DNA of 64,000 nt from Epinephelus fuscoguttatus (lineage: Eukaryota; Chordata; Actinopteri; Perciformes; Serranidae), in assembly GCF_011397635.1 (NCBI RefSeq), contig NC_064759.1, positions 22,592,428 through 22,656,427 on the forward strand, in the 5' to 3' direction. Numbering within the stretch: the stretch's first letter is position 1; every line of letters starts with the position of its first letter. The position numbers and the translations under genes were made by a program. Below the pieces are notes generated by a model that was given only the letters and a program-made list of their open reading frames with translations, was not told the origin of the DNA and made no database searches. Positions 54,401 to 64,000 of the stretch are shown piece by piece.

Positions 54401-56517
54401 CTCTACGCTGTCCGAGAGTCCCTGTAAATGAGATTCACCCAAGAATCATATCTCTATCATGCAGCAGAAAAGCAGACAAAATTATATTACTTGCCCTGAC
54501 ATAACTGTAACACACAAGTCCTGACTATAATCAAAGGATGCATGAATGTAAAAGCTGGTGTCCATACATCAGGACTTCTCCAGACACTATTTTTTGTTTT
54601 ATATTTTAACCATCACCCCATTCAATCATGCATCATGAAATCTTTTTTTACCTTATCACATATCTGTTCCTCTCTGATGATGACAATCTGACATCCAGGT
54701 CATTTGTATTCCCCTTCCACACTCCCATCTGTGCTGCCAATGACAAATCTTCCCATGCAGCCCTTGTTCTCAAAGCTGCAGCAGCATCCCAGTGCTGCGT
54801 GCAGCTCCTGTGTGACTCCCTCTCTGCCGTTCTCTCTCCTCCTCTTTCTCCTCCTCTCCACTTTGCTCCATCTACAGGCTGCATCTGCAGCGAGCATGCT
54901 CAGTGTAGTTTCCTGAATCCGCTGCAGTGGTGAAGTGACAGAGTTGATATGGAGACTGATTGAGCTGGAGGGAGGTGGATGCTGATATCACAGAATGGAG
55001 AAAAAGGTGGATGAGATGTGCCAAGTTCCAGGTGCTCATATGGACCAGAAACTGGGGTTAGATGTTGCAAATGCTAAGATGCACAGCAGTGATGCATGGA
55101 CAACAACTGAACATGAGCCAAGATATATTTGATATGCAACGTAAAGGTATATAACTGGAGATTTGCTGATAAAGGTTTAAGTAATTTATTCAAGTTATGA
55201 CCACTTCTTCCTTTAGTAAATATTAACATTTTGGGTTTTTTTTTTTAAAAAAAGCAATTAAATAAAAGAATAAACATAAATACATGTGACATTTGTAAAA
55301 CACTTCCACAATGCCAAAAAATACATTAACTGAGTGATGAATCATTACAAAAAAGCACAGGCAGCACAATTTGGTACTCCAAACACAAATGTGCATGACA
55401 TTACTGACAACCTTTAAAAATGGCCCTGGTCACCTGTGCCCTGAGGTCTGACAAAGGCATTGTCCCACAGACAGGAACACAGCCACACATTCGTTTTACT
55501 ACACTGCAGTAAAACCGCTGAGGCAGCTGCTGCTCACAACTCTGAAATCCTGAGAGAGAATCTGCAGTGTCCACTAAAAATCTCTGTAAGAATATTAATA
55601 TCTTGCAAGGACAACAGTGTCGACAAACAAAATTATACAGACCTAATGTAAGTGACTGTGAGTTAAACAGATGAGGTCATTGCTGTTACCACGACAGCCA
55701 CTAAAAACCCAGGAAGTAGTTTAAAAAAAAAAAAAAAAAAAAGTGCATCAATAAGTATCAAAAAGGCATATGAGGTAAGAGCAGGGTCAAGAGCTGAGAC
55801 CAATGCAGATATTTAAACAGGGGTTCTGCTGAGGCTGCAGAACAAACAGGACCCAGTCTCTGAGGCAGCTGGATGTTTTTGGAATCTACAACACTAAAGC
55901 TGTGAGCAAAGATGTGCAGAGGGTGTCAGTGGCCTGAGAGCAAATACAGCCTGTGCCACAGGAAATTAAAACGCCCACATGTCAGCTGCATCACATTCAA
56001 ATTGAGCAGCATAATAAATGTCAGCAGAGCTGAAAATGGTTCTTGCTGCACCGCAGGGATGCAAAATGCCACCATGGGCTATTGTTTGAAAACTGTGGTC
56101 ACGTACTACCATGCAAATGAGTTTGTTCAGTAGTATCTGTGTTTTTATTCAAATTGGGTTCATATTAAGTTCAGCCAAGGTCTATGCTCAGCAGACACTG
56201 TAAATTACAGCAAAAAGCCCAAATGTGAAACTTAATTGGAAGTGCAAAGGCATTACTAAATCAGATTTCTGAATACTTTGTAATTCCAGCTTTGGATAGA
56301 CTTTCTATTACCATGCAAATTGGTTCATCACTTTTAAACACAAAGTGTGGTATATATAGTATGAAAAGCAGCATCATTTTTCCATATATCTCAGCCTGAA
56401 CTATTCTGTCAATAATAAATTCCTGTATTTTATCATGATACATGTAAAAATCATGTTACACTTAAGTGCATGTGGCCTCCAATTTAGAAGCAAGTGCTTA
56501 AACTGATTATATATATT

Positions 56518-57650
56518 TTTTATTTCTGATTAATCTATCAATTTTTTTCTAGATCTATCAGTTATTATTTTAATCTGTAAGACATCAGAAAATAGCTTAA
56601 AATGCCTGTTATTTCCCAGAGCCCAGGGTAAAGTCTTTAAATTGCTTGTCTTGTCTTAACAGTCTTAAAGGGACAGTTCACCCCAAAATCAAAAATACAT
56701 ATTTTGTGCTATTTATCAATCTAAATTGTTTTGGTGTGAGTTGCTGAGAGTTAAAGATATCGGCCATAGAGATGTCTGCCTTCTCTTGAATGTAATGGAC
56801 CTAGATGGCATTCGGCTTGAGTTGCTTAAAGTGCCAAAAAAACAAACAACAACAACAACTCAACAGCAATGTCTCTTTCTGGAAATCATGTCCCAGTTAC
56901 TCAAGATAATCCACAGACCTTATTTTGAGCAGTTTCATGTAGGAACTATTTTCTTTCTACCAAACTACACCTGCCAACCGAATCGCTGTGCAGAAGGAAG
57001 AGTGCATCTACTCATGGACGAGAGGGTTGGGCCCATGACAGCACGAGATGTAAACATTAATGGCGTCCTCCTCGGCTGAGCTGTAATGTTAGCTAGCTCA
57101 GTGGTACTAGGTGAGCTAGCAGCAGATGCACGCTTCCTTTTGCACCATGACACGGTTCACAAATGTAGTTCATCAGACAGAAAATAGATCCTTCATGAAA
57201 CTGCTCACAACAAGGTCTGTGGATTATCTTGAGTAACCGGGTTTTAATTTCTGGAAAGAGACATTGCTGTTGAGTTTTTCAAATGTATTTATGTGGCACT
57301 TTGAGCTCCACAAGCCAAGTGTCACCTAGACACTTACATTGGAGAGAAGACAGACATCTCTACCGCTGATATCGCCAACACTCTGCAAGTCACATCACAG
57401 AAATCTAAACTGATAAATAACACTACACGTAAGAGGAAAAATATTTATTTTTAATTTTGGGTTGAGCCTTTAAACCCAGTGATATTTCATTTATAATGTT
57501 GTTAACAAAGAGAAAAGTAGCAAATCCTCAAATTTGAGAAGCTGGAGTCAGACATTTTGTGGCATTTTGCTAAATGATTAATAATTGCTCTACTTTTGAC
57601 AATTATTGCCATTTATTTCTGAAGATTGATCAATTTCTTCAGCACTAGTA
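56518..57650. mobile_element. Older MITE split by the 56,665-57,473 insertion
   Basis: The left piece (56,518-56,664: 'ctgattaatctatca', 'cagagcccagggtaaagtc') and the right piece (57,474-57,650: 'acaaagagaaaagtagcaaatcctc', 'gattaataattg', 'gattgatcaatttcttcagcac') together read as one copy of a family whose other copies lie at 58,660-58,915 and 63,030-63,372. The central part is displaced by the fold-back element. Confidence 0.7.
56665..57473. mobile_element. 809-bp fold-back (long inverted repeat) element
   Basis: The ends are TTAAAGGGACAGTTCACCCC and, reverse-complemented at the right, TTTAAAGGCTCAACCC, both followed by AAAAT(C/T)AAAAATA. The arms pair over several hundred bases: 'gttactcaagataatccaca' at about 56,896 faces its complement at about 57,215, and 'ctcaacagcaatgtctcttt' faces its complement at about 57,255. 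The loop is near 57,070. The plus frame of 117 codons at 56,726-57,079 is a by-product of the arm. Confidence 0.8.
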
Positions 57651-57946
57651 GACACCTAGATTACATGCATTACATTACAAGTTAAATGATACTTCGTGTA
57701 TTTTATTATGTTCTTAAATATAATATGGTTTTATTATTAGTATGTTGTTGTCTGTTCTGTTGCACTATGAGCTCATCAAGGCCAGTTCCTAACAATGGTA
57801 ATAAAGTTAATGCAACTCAGCTTATAAATGTCTTAAAATGCTTTTAAGTTAGGCACTTTAATTTTTTGCATAGGTCCATTTTGTAACTCCCCACCACAAG
57901 ATAGTCCATTAACAGAGTCTGACTTATCATACAGATCTCTACTAAT

Positions 57947-59070
57947 TTAAATGCCTATGTTACATCGGTCAGTCACATCCAACAGGAACTTGCTGAGGGC
58001 CTGTGTGGAGGCCCAGCAGCCAACAGACATGGATCCCTTTAAAAGCCACGTAGTGAGTTCCTCAGTATCAGCTGCAGCAATCAGTGGAACAAAAGTGTTT
58101 GCTTCCCCCCTCGGAGCCACAAGCAACGGGAGGCTGAGGGCCACACCGCCAAAGGCCCCTAAACCATTACCAGTGAACAGACACACAGTCAGGCAGCAGG
58201 ACAGGGAAGACAAACTGAGGCAGCGTGTCATCAGCGGGAGAGCATCTGCTGAGAGCCAGTCACACAGTCCCAGCATCAGACAGGAGCCACACAAGAGAAT
58301 ATGTGCCGTGTTGTGGTCTTCACTGAGCCACAGGAAGTCAAAAGACACCAGTGCTGGGGCCAGGACCTCGCCAGCCCACTGTGCTTCTCTCTGGAGAGAG
58401 GTGAGGTACGAGCTGGAGGGATTCAAGATGGAGAGTGCTGCAGAGAGACCGAGCGCGAACAGGCCAACTGAAGGAGCCCTGTGATCCTGTAGAGACAAGT
58501 GAAAGCAGGAATTGGCACAATCACAAAGTCAGAAATCATACACACAAATTTATTAATCCATTTCCTGGGTAAAAGTAACAGAGATCTCAGCCCTGGACTG
58601 TCCTGAATACATCCATTCATTTTGTACTACAAATAGATATGGCAAGTTAGTATCAAGTGACTTAGTTCTTAATAAATAGATTAAATGGTCAATAAAATGT
58701 CAGAGAACAATTATAAAAAATGACCATTACACATATTGAAACTGCTTGTTTTTCCCAAATACTAGCTCAGTTTGCAAAAATAAAAATCATTATTATTTAA
58801 GTCAAGAAAAGGTAAGAACATCCTCACATTTGGGAAGCTGGAAGCAGGTCAAAGCTATGGATTCTTTTTCAGTAGATGGACTAAACTAATTGATTAATCG
58901 ACTTATGGTTTCAGCCCAAAAAGTTAAAGTTAGCAAGTTGTAACATCACCTACACTGGCACTACACTGACTGACACCTACCTTAAAGAGTCTGTAAGAAG
59001 AGTGCAATGCTGTGGCAGACAAAATGATGTTGGAACAAGATGTTATCCACTCTGCTGAACAGGACGCCAT
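57947..59070 (-). CDS. tmem276: Multi-pass membrane protein, probably TMEM276; complete, 2 exons, 209 aa
   Basis: Exon 1 58,981-59,070 (30 codons) ends ...HSSYRLFK with a GTAGGT donor; exon 2 57,947-58,486 begins DHRAPSVGLF after CTACAG and ends at a stop. About four to five hydrophobic segments are visible (SVGLFALGLSAALSIL; VLAPALVSFDFLWL; AHILLCGSCLMLGLC; LSLSSLSCCLTVCLF; GGVALSLPLLV), so it is an integral membrane protein with no enzyme motif. The name rests mainly on position: in human, TMEM276 lies beside KIFC2 at 8q24.3. I do not remember the human protein well enough to confirm by sequence. The gene itself is well supported by frame and splice signals. Confidence 0.6.
58660..58915. 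mobile_element. MITE copy of the 'attaatcgatta' family
   Basis: 'tcaataaaatgtcagagaac', 'gtcaagaaaaggtaagaacatcctcacatttgggaagctggaa' and 'gattaatcgacttatggtttcagc' follow the order of the copies at 56,518-57,650 and 63,030-63,372. It lies in the single tmem276 intron. Confidence 0.65.
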
Positions 59071-59733
59071 TGATTCTGAGTGACACTCAGGTAACGGTAA
59101 CGCGACCGTTACTAACGGCAACAGGGCACGTTGCTTTTAATGAACGTGTCCAAAGTTAACTACTGCAACCGTAACACATATCTGAATGTCGTACGGTATC
59201 TTAAAAAGCCTGATACACACAGAGAACAAAAGTTTGGACAGGGACACGTGCACGTTTGTTTTGACACGTGACACGTCCGGATATGGAAAGTGCGCAGGCT
59301 CCAGAAGATGCTTTCAAAGTTACTCGTAAATTTGCCACTTTGCCAACAGCCACTGTACCAGGCCAACACTTTACTAGCCAACGTTTGCTCCGTGAATCAC
59401 TTGAGTTTTGCTTCTTATGTATTATTATTGTCTAAAGCGGTTTCGCTTGTTTTTGAATGAGACTGGCTCTATGAGTATTTAGTAGTGAGTATTAGTAGTT
59501 ACTAATAAAAAACAGAAAGCTGTAATTACAACCCATTTACATCTGCACGACCGCCTTATCAAGGTATATGAATTAAAGGCGATGGTAGAGAATCATATCT
59601 AGCGGTGTGCTGGACGGGATTTTTGTAGGAAAAATAACCGTTGTTATTATGCAAAGTAATCTAAAACAGAGTTTAAGAGGAAGGCGTTATAACTTTTCCG
59701 ACAGTACCTGAAGGCAGCAAAAGTTCGAAAAGT
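59071..59733. promoter_or_regulatory. Bidirectional tmem276/cep72 promoter region with paired CACGTG boxes
   Basis: Only 663 bp separate the two divergent start codons, so both promoters must share this stretch. Two perfect CACGTG E-boxes lie at 59,245-59,250 and 59,265-59,270, exactly 20 bp apart. No TATA box is evident at a useful position. Factors of the USF/MYC/TFE type bind such boxes in general; binding here is inference. Confidence 0.55.
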
Positions 59734-62700
59734 ATGGCGGCGGAGTGTTTGACAACTATAACAGAGCAATGGATACGGGAGAGATTACAATTAAAACATC
59801 CCTGTCTCGGTAATATTATCACACGCTAAAACATACGTTATGTAGTCATAAATACCAGCTAACATTACGGGTCAAGCCGTCCAGCTTTTGTTGTGTAAAA
59901 CAATTGTAGCTAGTTACTTTCCCAAGCTTTAGCATCTGCGGCTAAGCTAACAACAGCTAACATAGCTACCAGCAATAACTGTCACCTGCTGCAAACCATA
60001 GCACCTGGAGCAAATAATACAGTGCAGTCTCATTGTTATTACGTTATATATATATTATATTATGTTATTATGTCATTCTCACATGTTATTATTTTGACAC
60101 AGGTGATGTCCGCTCACTGAGCCTCCCGGGGACGTATGAGGAGAAGATTAAACATCTGGGAAATGCACTTAATAACTTTGTCCGTCTGAAGTCTCTGGAT
60201 CTCTCCTGCAATGCGCTTGTCTCCGTTGAAGTAGGTTCAAACTCTGGATCATGTCTTAAGCTGTAAACATGTTTGTATGAATAAAATAAAAATATAAAAT
60301 AAAAATAAAAATAAAATGTTACAGTTATGGGACTGACTGAAAAAGGATAACCACTTAACATCCAGGTATCCACTTATAGCTATTCCCTTTTGTTTCCTTT
60401 GTGTTATACGTTGTTCTGAACATAGGCTATAATCTGATATTCACTGTTGTCTGACCCCTTTTAAAATCTGTTTCCTCCACAGGGGGTTCAACATTTGCAA
60501 AAGCTGGAGAGGTTGATCCTGTACTATAACTGCATACCCTCCCTTGAAGAGCTAAAAGTGCTGTATGAGTTGCCAGCTTTGAGAGAGCTGGACCTCAGGC
60601 TCAACCCTCTGACCAAAAGTTACCCACAATACCGCCTTTGTCTGGTGCATGCCATGCCTAACCTACGCAAGTTAGGTAAGATATAGCCATGTCGCTCAGA
60701 CTGTGCTAATCTCATCTCATGTGAGTTTTCAGCATAACTGTTTGTCCTCTATTGCTTTCTAGATGGCTGTCAAGTCAGAGACACTGAGCGCAAAGCTGCC
60801 ATAATGCAGTTCTCCTCTGACCTTCTACCTAAGCAGAAGAGCGCATCTTTGAATCAGGTTGCTGACAAAAGGTACACTGATAGTCAGATGGTTGAGTGTA
60901 GGTGTGTAGTAGTACTCGGTTTACTAATGATTTTGAGAGCGTGGGACACACACCAAACTGATTTTGGGGCTTGTTGAGGCTTGTTGGGTCTAGAATAGTG
61001 TGACGAAGCACAAAGGAGCTTTGGGAATGTTTGTATGAAGTTTGCCCATTAGATGGAGGATGTATGATCATGAATAAAGCAGCCACATACGTATCAGTGT
61101 GTTTTAAAGGACAAATGTTTTTAAGTCTCATATGACAAAAACACCAACTTAAAGTTACTTTATCAAAATAAGTTCCTTTTTATGACTTACTTGAGTTGTA
61201 TTCTTCACCGTCTTGCTTGTTGTTCCCAGAAGCAGCGCTCAGAGACTGGCTTTAGTGGACCGCTTAACCAGGAGGCTCTCTCTTCGGACTGACACTGATG
61301 ACATTGTGTTGAATTTTGTTGCCACAAGTCATGGAGGCCAAAGTGAGTCAAAGTCGGAGACAGTTCACAAGGAGGCAGAAGGTAAGATGTTAACGTTCAA
61401 AAGCTAATTCTAAAATAAAAACCAAAACAGTTGTATTCATGTTTTGTTTTCAAACTGTTTCCTGTCTTAGAGCCCAAAGAGGACAAATCAAAAGATTTTT
61501 CAGAACAGAGGAGTTCTACTCCAAAACAGGTGCTTTTTATTTCACTGCTGGTCAAAGAATATTATCAGTAGTGCATTTACATTCTCATACATAAAGCATG
61601 TGCTCTGTTCTTTTAGGAAACAGCAAAGTCCATCCTCAGGTATCCTTCCACAAATTATGGTAAGTTTTGCAGCTCTCTGTACAGAGAGTGAATTAGAGAT
61701 AGATAGTGGTTTATTAGAAAGTTAGAGACTGCAACAGTTGATATGATGGACGTAAGACTTTGTGTTTCAATGGTAATTTTCCATACTGCAGCTCCACTTT
61801 TATGAGGTTTAAAGAAATCATGATCCGTAAAAGATTAATCAAAAAATAAGTTTAGTTAAATAGCTAGATAAAGGCAAAAAATCATCCCAGTTCTTGTCCC
61901 CTTTTCAATTGTTGAAAAAAACTACCACTAGGGGGAGACAGAAGCCAATTCTTTAATATTTCAATTAATTATTAATTCATTCTTATTTTCATTTTTAAAC
62001 ATGAACATTGGAGGTCAATTAATATCAGTGATTTATTATGTCATTTGTAATTTGACCAGATAACACAGAGTCCAAAGTGCCACACGTGAGAGAACCATCT
62101 CATAAAAGAAGCTGTACCTCATTTAAAGTTACAGAAAGACCAAAGGTGTCCTTTGGCCCCTATGTAGAGAAACACAGATCTGTGCCTGGAAAACAAAAGC
62201 AAAAGGAGTTCCCCAAACAAACCAGACATGCAGCCAGAGGACATTATACCCCCCATCCTGGTAAGAATAAAATGTCTGTACTTAATAAAACAGTTTGTCA
62301 GAAGTTAAACACACCCACAAATACAAAATTCCCCCTTGTTGCCATGTTGAATGTGTGTTTTCAAAATTTTACAGATCAAAGTCATAGCCATTCATTAGTT
62401 AATATCCGGCCTCCCAGTCCACGTCGTCCTGGTTTGAATTTGTCAGACCCCTCCAACCCCATCCTACATCCTCCCAGACTGACCTATTCTAGCTTCAACA
62501 AGACAGAAAGGGGCTCCAGCCTGCAGCAGCAAGGGGAAAAGAAAAAAAGGGTGAGAAGTGAACACATACTGAATTGTTATAAAGTTATCCTTTGTACTTG
62601 TAAAAATCATATTTGAGGTTGTTTTCTTTTTCTTATCTCACCTCCCAGGGTAGTTATAGGAAACCTCTGGAGATGCTCCTCAACCTCGTGGACAAACACT

Positions 62701-63736
62701 GGACTGGGGAGAGATCACTGCATCATAACAACAACTTCCTGTGTGAGTTTGGGAGCTTGGTTTGGGGAATATGGTATCTGATTACAGGAGCCTGAAGATA
62801 ATGACCATCTTCTCATAACTTCTATTTTTGGCTCTAGCTCAGGCGGTCCAGATCCTGTCTATGATGGAAAATGATATTTCCAGTCGAGAGGCTGAGGTCA
62901 GGACCTTAAGACAGGAAACTGATGCACTGAACTTTGAAACGGCTGTACGAGAGGAAGCACACAAGACTGAAGTCCGTAACCTCTCTGCTCAGCTGGAGGA
63001 GGCTTGCAGTGCAGTTGTGAGTGGATCGACTATCGACTAATTTGCCAATTGTTTTCACAATAAATCAATTTATTATTTAGTCTATAAAATGTCAAAAATT
63101 GTAAAAAAAAAAAAAAAAAAATGCTCATCACATCCCAGAACCTAAAGTGACATCTTCAGTTTGCTTCTTTTGTCCAACCAACCGTCCAAAAACCCAAAGA
63201 CTCTTCATTTATTGTCATAAATGACAAAGAAAAGCAGCAAATTTAAAAAGCTTGAATTAGCAAATGTCTGACATTTTTGCTTGACAAATTAATCGATTAT
63301 CAAAATAGTTGGCAATTAATTTTCTTTCAATAGATTATTGATTAATCAGCTAATCGTTGAGGCTCTAAAGAGCAAACTGTATTTGTGGTCTCTCCTGTGA
63401 CACAGGGCAAACTGAACGAGCAGTTGAGGACTGTCTTGGAGGAAAATGTTGCTCTACAGAGACAGCTCATCAAGTTAGAACGTCAGTATCTCAAGTCTAT
63501 GATGAAAAGTTCACCCATTACTCAGATTAAAGGTGGGTGTAAATGCCAGTAGGTGACACAAAGGAGTTATCACTTTCACTGTTTTCCTTACAAACTCTCA
63601 CACTTTGTTTTTGCACATCCTTAGAGGCTCAGACAGAAGTGGAGGAGCTGAGAAAAGAGATCGAGGGGTTGAGGGAGAAAGTCAAGGAGGCTGAGAAAGT
63701 CAAGGATTTGACAAATATGCTTCAAGAAAGCCACAG
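59734..63736 (+). CDS. cep72: Centrosomal protein 72, first 13 exons (~549 codons); 3' end beyond the right edge
   Basis: An LRR/coiled-coil protein of centriolar satellites and centrosomes, needed in mammals for microtubule-organising activity. Exons: 59734-59809, 60103-60230, 60483-60675, 60763-60871, 61230-61381, 61471-61529, 61617-61659, 62060-62260, 62375-62550, 62649-62742, 62838-63016, 63406-63532, 63625-63736 (open, phase 2). Matches to human CEP72: LPGTYEEKIKHLG, ELDLRLNPL, YTPHP before the exon 8/9 join, LLNLVDKHWTG, and LTNMLQESHR at the last visible exon (human LTQMLQESH). The paralogue LRRC36 shares the LRR and the LVDKHW motif, but the coiled-coil exons and DTDDIVLNFVA fit CEP72 better. 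The start ATGGCGG has a good Kozak context. Confidence 0.92.
60103..60871 (+). other. cep72: cep72 exons 2-4: leucine-rich repeat domain with cap
   Basis: About residues 26-168. Successive repeats are visible: LKSLDLSCNALVSVEG, LERLILYYNCIPSLEE and LRELDLRLNPL, followed by the LRR-cap-like YPQYRLCLVHAMPNLRKLDG and the RxxERKAA segment. The repeat consensus LxxLxLxxNxL is kept. LRRs of this type bind partner proteins. Confidence 0.85.
62838..63736 (+). other. cep72: cep72 exons 11-13: coiled-coil region
   Basis: Residues about 411-549. Glu/Lys/Gln/Leu-rich sequence with heptad-like hydrophobic spacing (REAEVRTLRQETDALNFET; KLNEQLRTVLEENVALQRQ; EELRKEIEGLREKVKEAEK). The coiled coil is judged by eye. 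It continues off the window. A MITE copy separates exons 11 and 12. Confidence 0.8.
63030..63372. mobile_element. MITE copy of the 'attaatcgatta' family in cep72 intron 11
   Basis: It contains 'ttattatttagtctataaaatgtcaaaaattg', a poly(A) run of about 20 at 63,101-63,121, 'cccagaacctaaagtgacatcttca', 'gacaaagaaaagcagcaaat' and the end 'aaattaatcgattatcaaaa' with 'gattaatcagctaatcgttgagg'. It is the best preserved of the three copies in the window and ends about 30 bases before exon 12. Confidence 0.75.
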
Positions 63737-64000
63737 GTAAGAAGATGCATCTGGCATAGTGCTGACACTTGGTGTATAGAGTGCTGCAGGGATGACGTTT
63801 ATTTGTTGGCCAACCCAGAAGTTACCTTGGTTCTGTTGACAAAAAGCCAGTGGCATTTTTCTGTTGGATTTTTGGATTATTGTAGGGGATCTCTGTGGCA
63901 AACAAAAGTTTATGATACTTACATGATTTGGTAAGCAAGTTAATCTTCACAACTGAACACCACATTTATGGGTTTTTTTTAAAGTGCAAATGCAATCATC

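Larger units (their letters stand above)
54401..57946. other. kifc2 upstream / tmem276 downstream region (3.5 kb)
   Basis: The two genes lie in the same orientation. A TTTACAG acceptor-like site about 24 bases before the kifc2 ATG (minus strand, near 54,424) suggests a non-coding first exon further right, perhaps in the GC-richer stretch 54,760-54,950. A 24-base poly(A) run is at about 55,718-55,742. The nested elements at 56,518-57,650 fill the rest; 55,000-56,500 shows nothing supportable. Confidence 0.5.

Noticed and set aside
54401-54442. Upstream in-frame Met (MGESHLQGL) as the kifc2 start
   Set aside because: A TTTACAG acceptor-like site falls between it and the family-matching MYAFYSLL start, so it is probably intron or 5' UTR.
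57951-58484. A 177-codon open frame on the plus strand opposite tmem276 exon 2
   Set aside because: It lies fully antisense to a well-spliced coding exon, has no family resemblance and reflects base composition of the real gene. It is not called as a gene.
61617-61638. An earlier donor in cep72 exon 7 (CTCAG|GTATCC)
   Set aside because: The later GTAAGT at 61,660 is stronger and gives the phase needed by exon 8.
59734-63736. Assignment of the LRR gene as LRRC36
   Set aside because: LRR and LVDKHW motifs are shared by both paralogues, but the coiled-coil exons, QESH motif and DTDDIVLNF segment are closer to CEP72.

Overview
This window is nuclear genomic DNA from a ray-finned fish, most likely a percomorph teleost. 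Its coding regions are broken into many short exons with GT-AG borders. The spliced proteins follow vertebrate families closely, and the non-coding DNA is full of teleost-type material: inverted-repeat DNA transposons, an L2-like LINE tail, a Tc1-like remnant and CA microsatellites. There is no operon, plasmid, phage or CRISPR content. Exon borders were placed by eye from splice signals, reading phase and remembered family sequences. The summed exon lengths keep one open frame through every gene.

Layout. (1) 692-30,917, minus strand: the first 29 coding exons of nbeal2, about 1,656 codons. The PH-BEACH-WD40 end lies beyond base 1. (2) 34,067-42,631, plus strand: a complete seven-exon ccdc12 (163 aa), head to head with nbeal2. 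(3) 44,915-54,400, minus strand: a complete 19-exon kinesin-14 gene, kifc2 (923 aa), tail to tail with ccdc12. (4) 57,947-59,070, minus strand: a two-exon multi-pass membrane protein (209 aa), probably tmem276. (5) 59,734 to the right edge, plus strand: the first 13 exons of cep72, head to head with the membrane protein across 663 bp.

The genes are not one pathway. nbeal2 is a BEACH-family granule and vesicle-trafficking gene, ccdc12 a Cwf18-type spliceosome factor, kifc2 a C-terminal motor kinesin, and cep72 a centriolar-satellite/centrosome LRR protein. The neighbourhood combines pairs that sit apart in human: NBEAL2-CCDC12 (3p21.31), KIFC2-TMEM276 (8q24.3) and CEP72 (5p15.33).

I found no unknown multi-gene system. 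The most unusual structures are non-coding or gene-structural: a 2.7-kb inverted-repeat element in nbeal2 intron 10 carrying an A/B-alternating array of about 197-bp repeats; an 809-bp fold-back element inserted into an older element; several nested transposons, one with a near-perfect 8-bp target duplication; a 114-nt intron in cep72 that is a multiple of three and free of stops; and a tandem array between nbeal2 and ccdc12.
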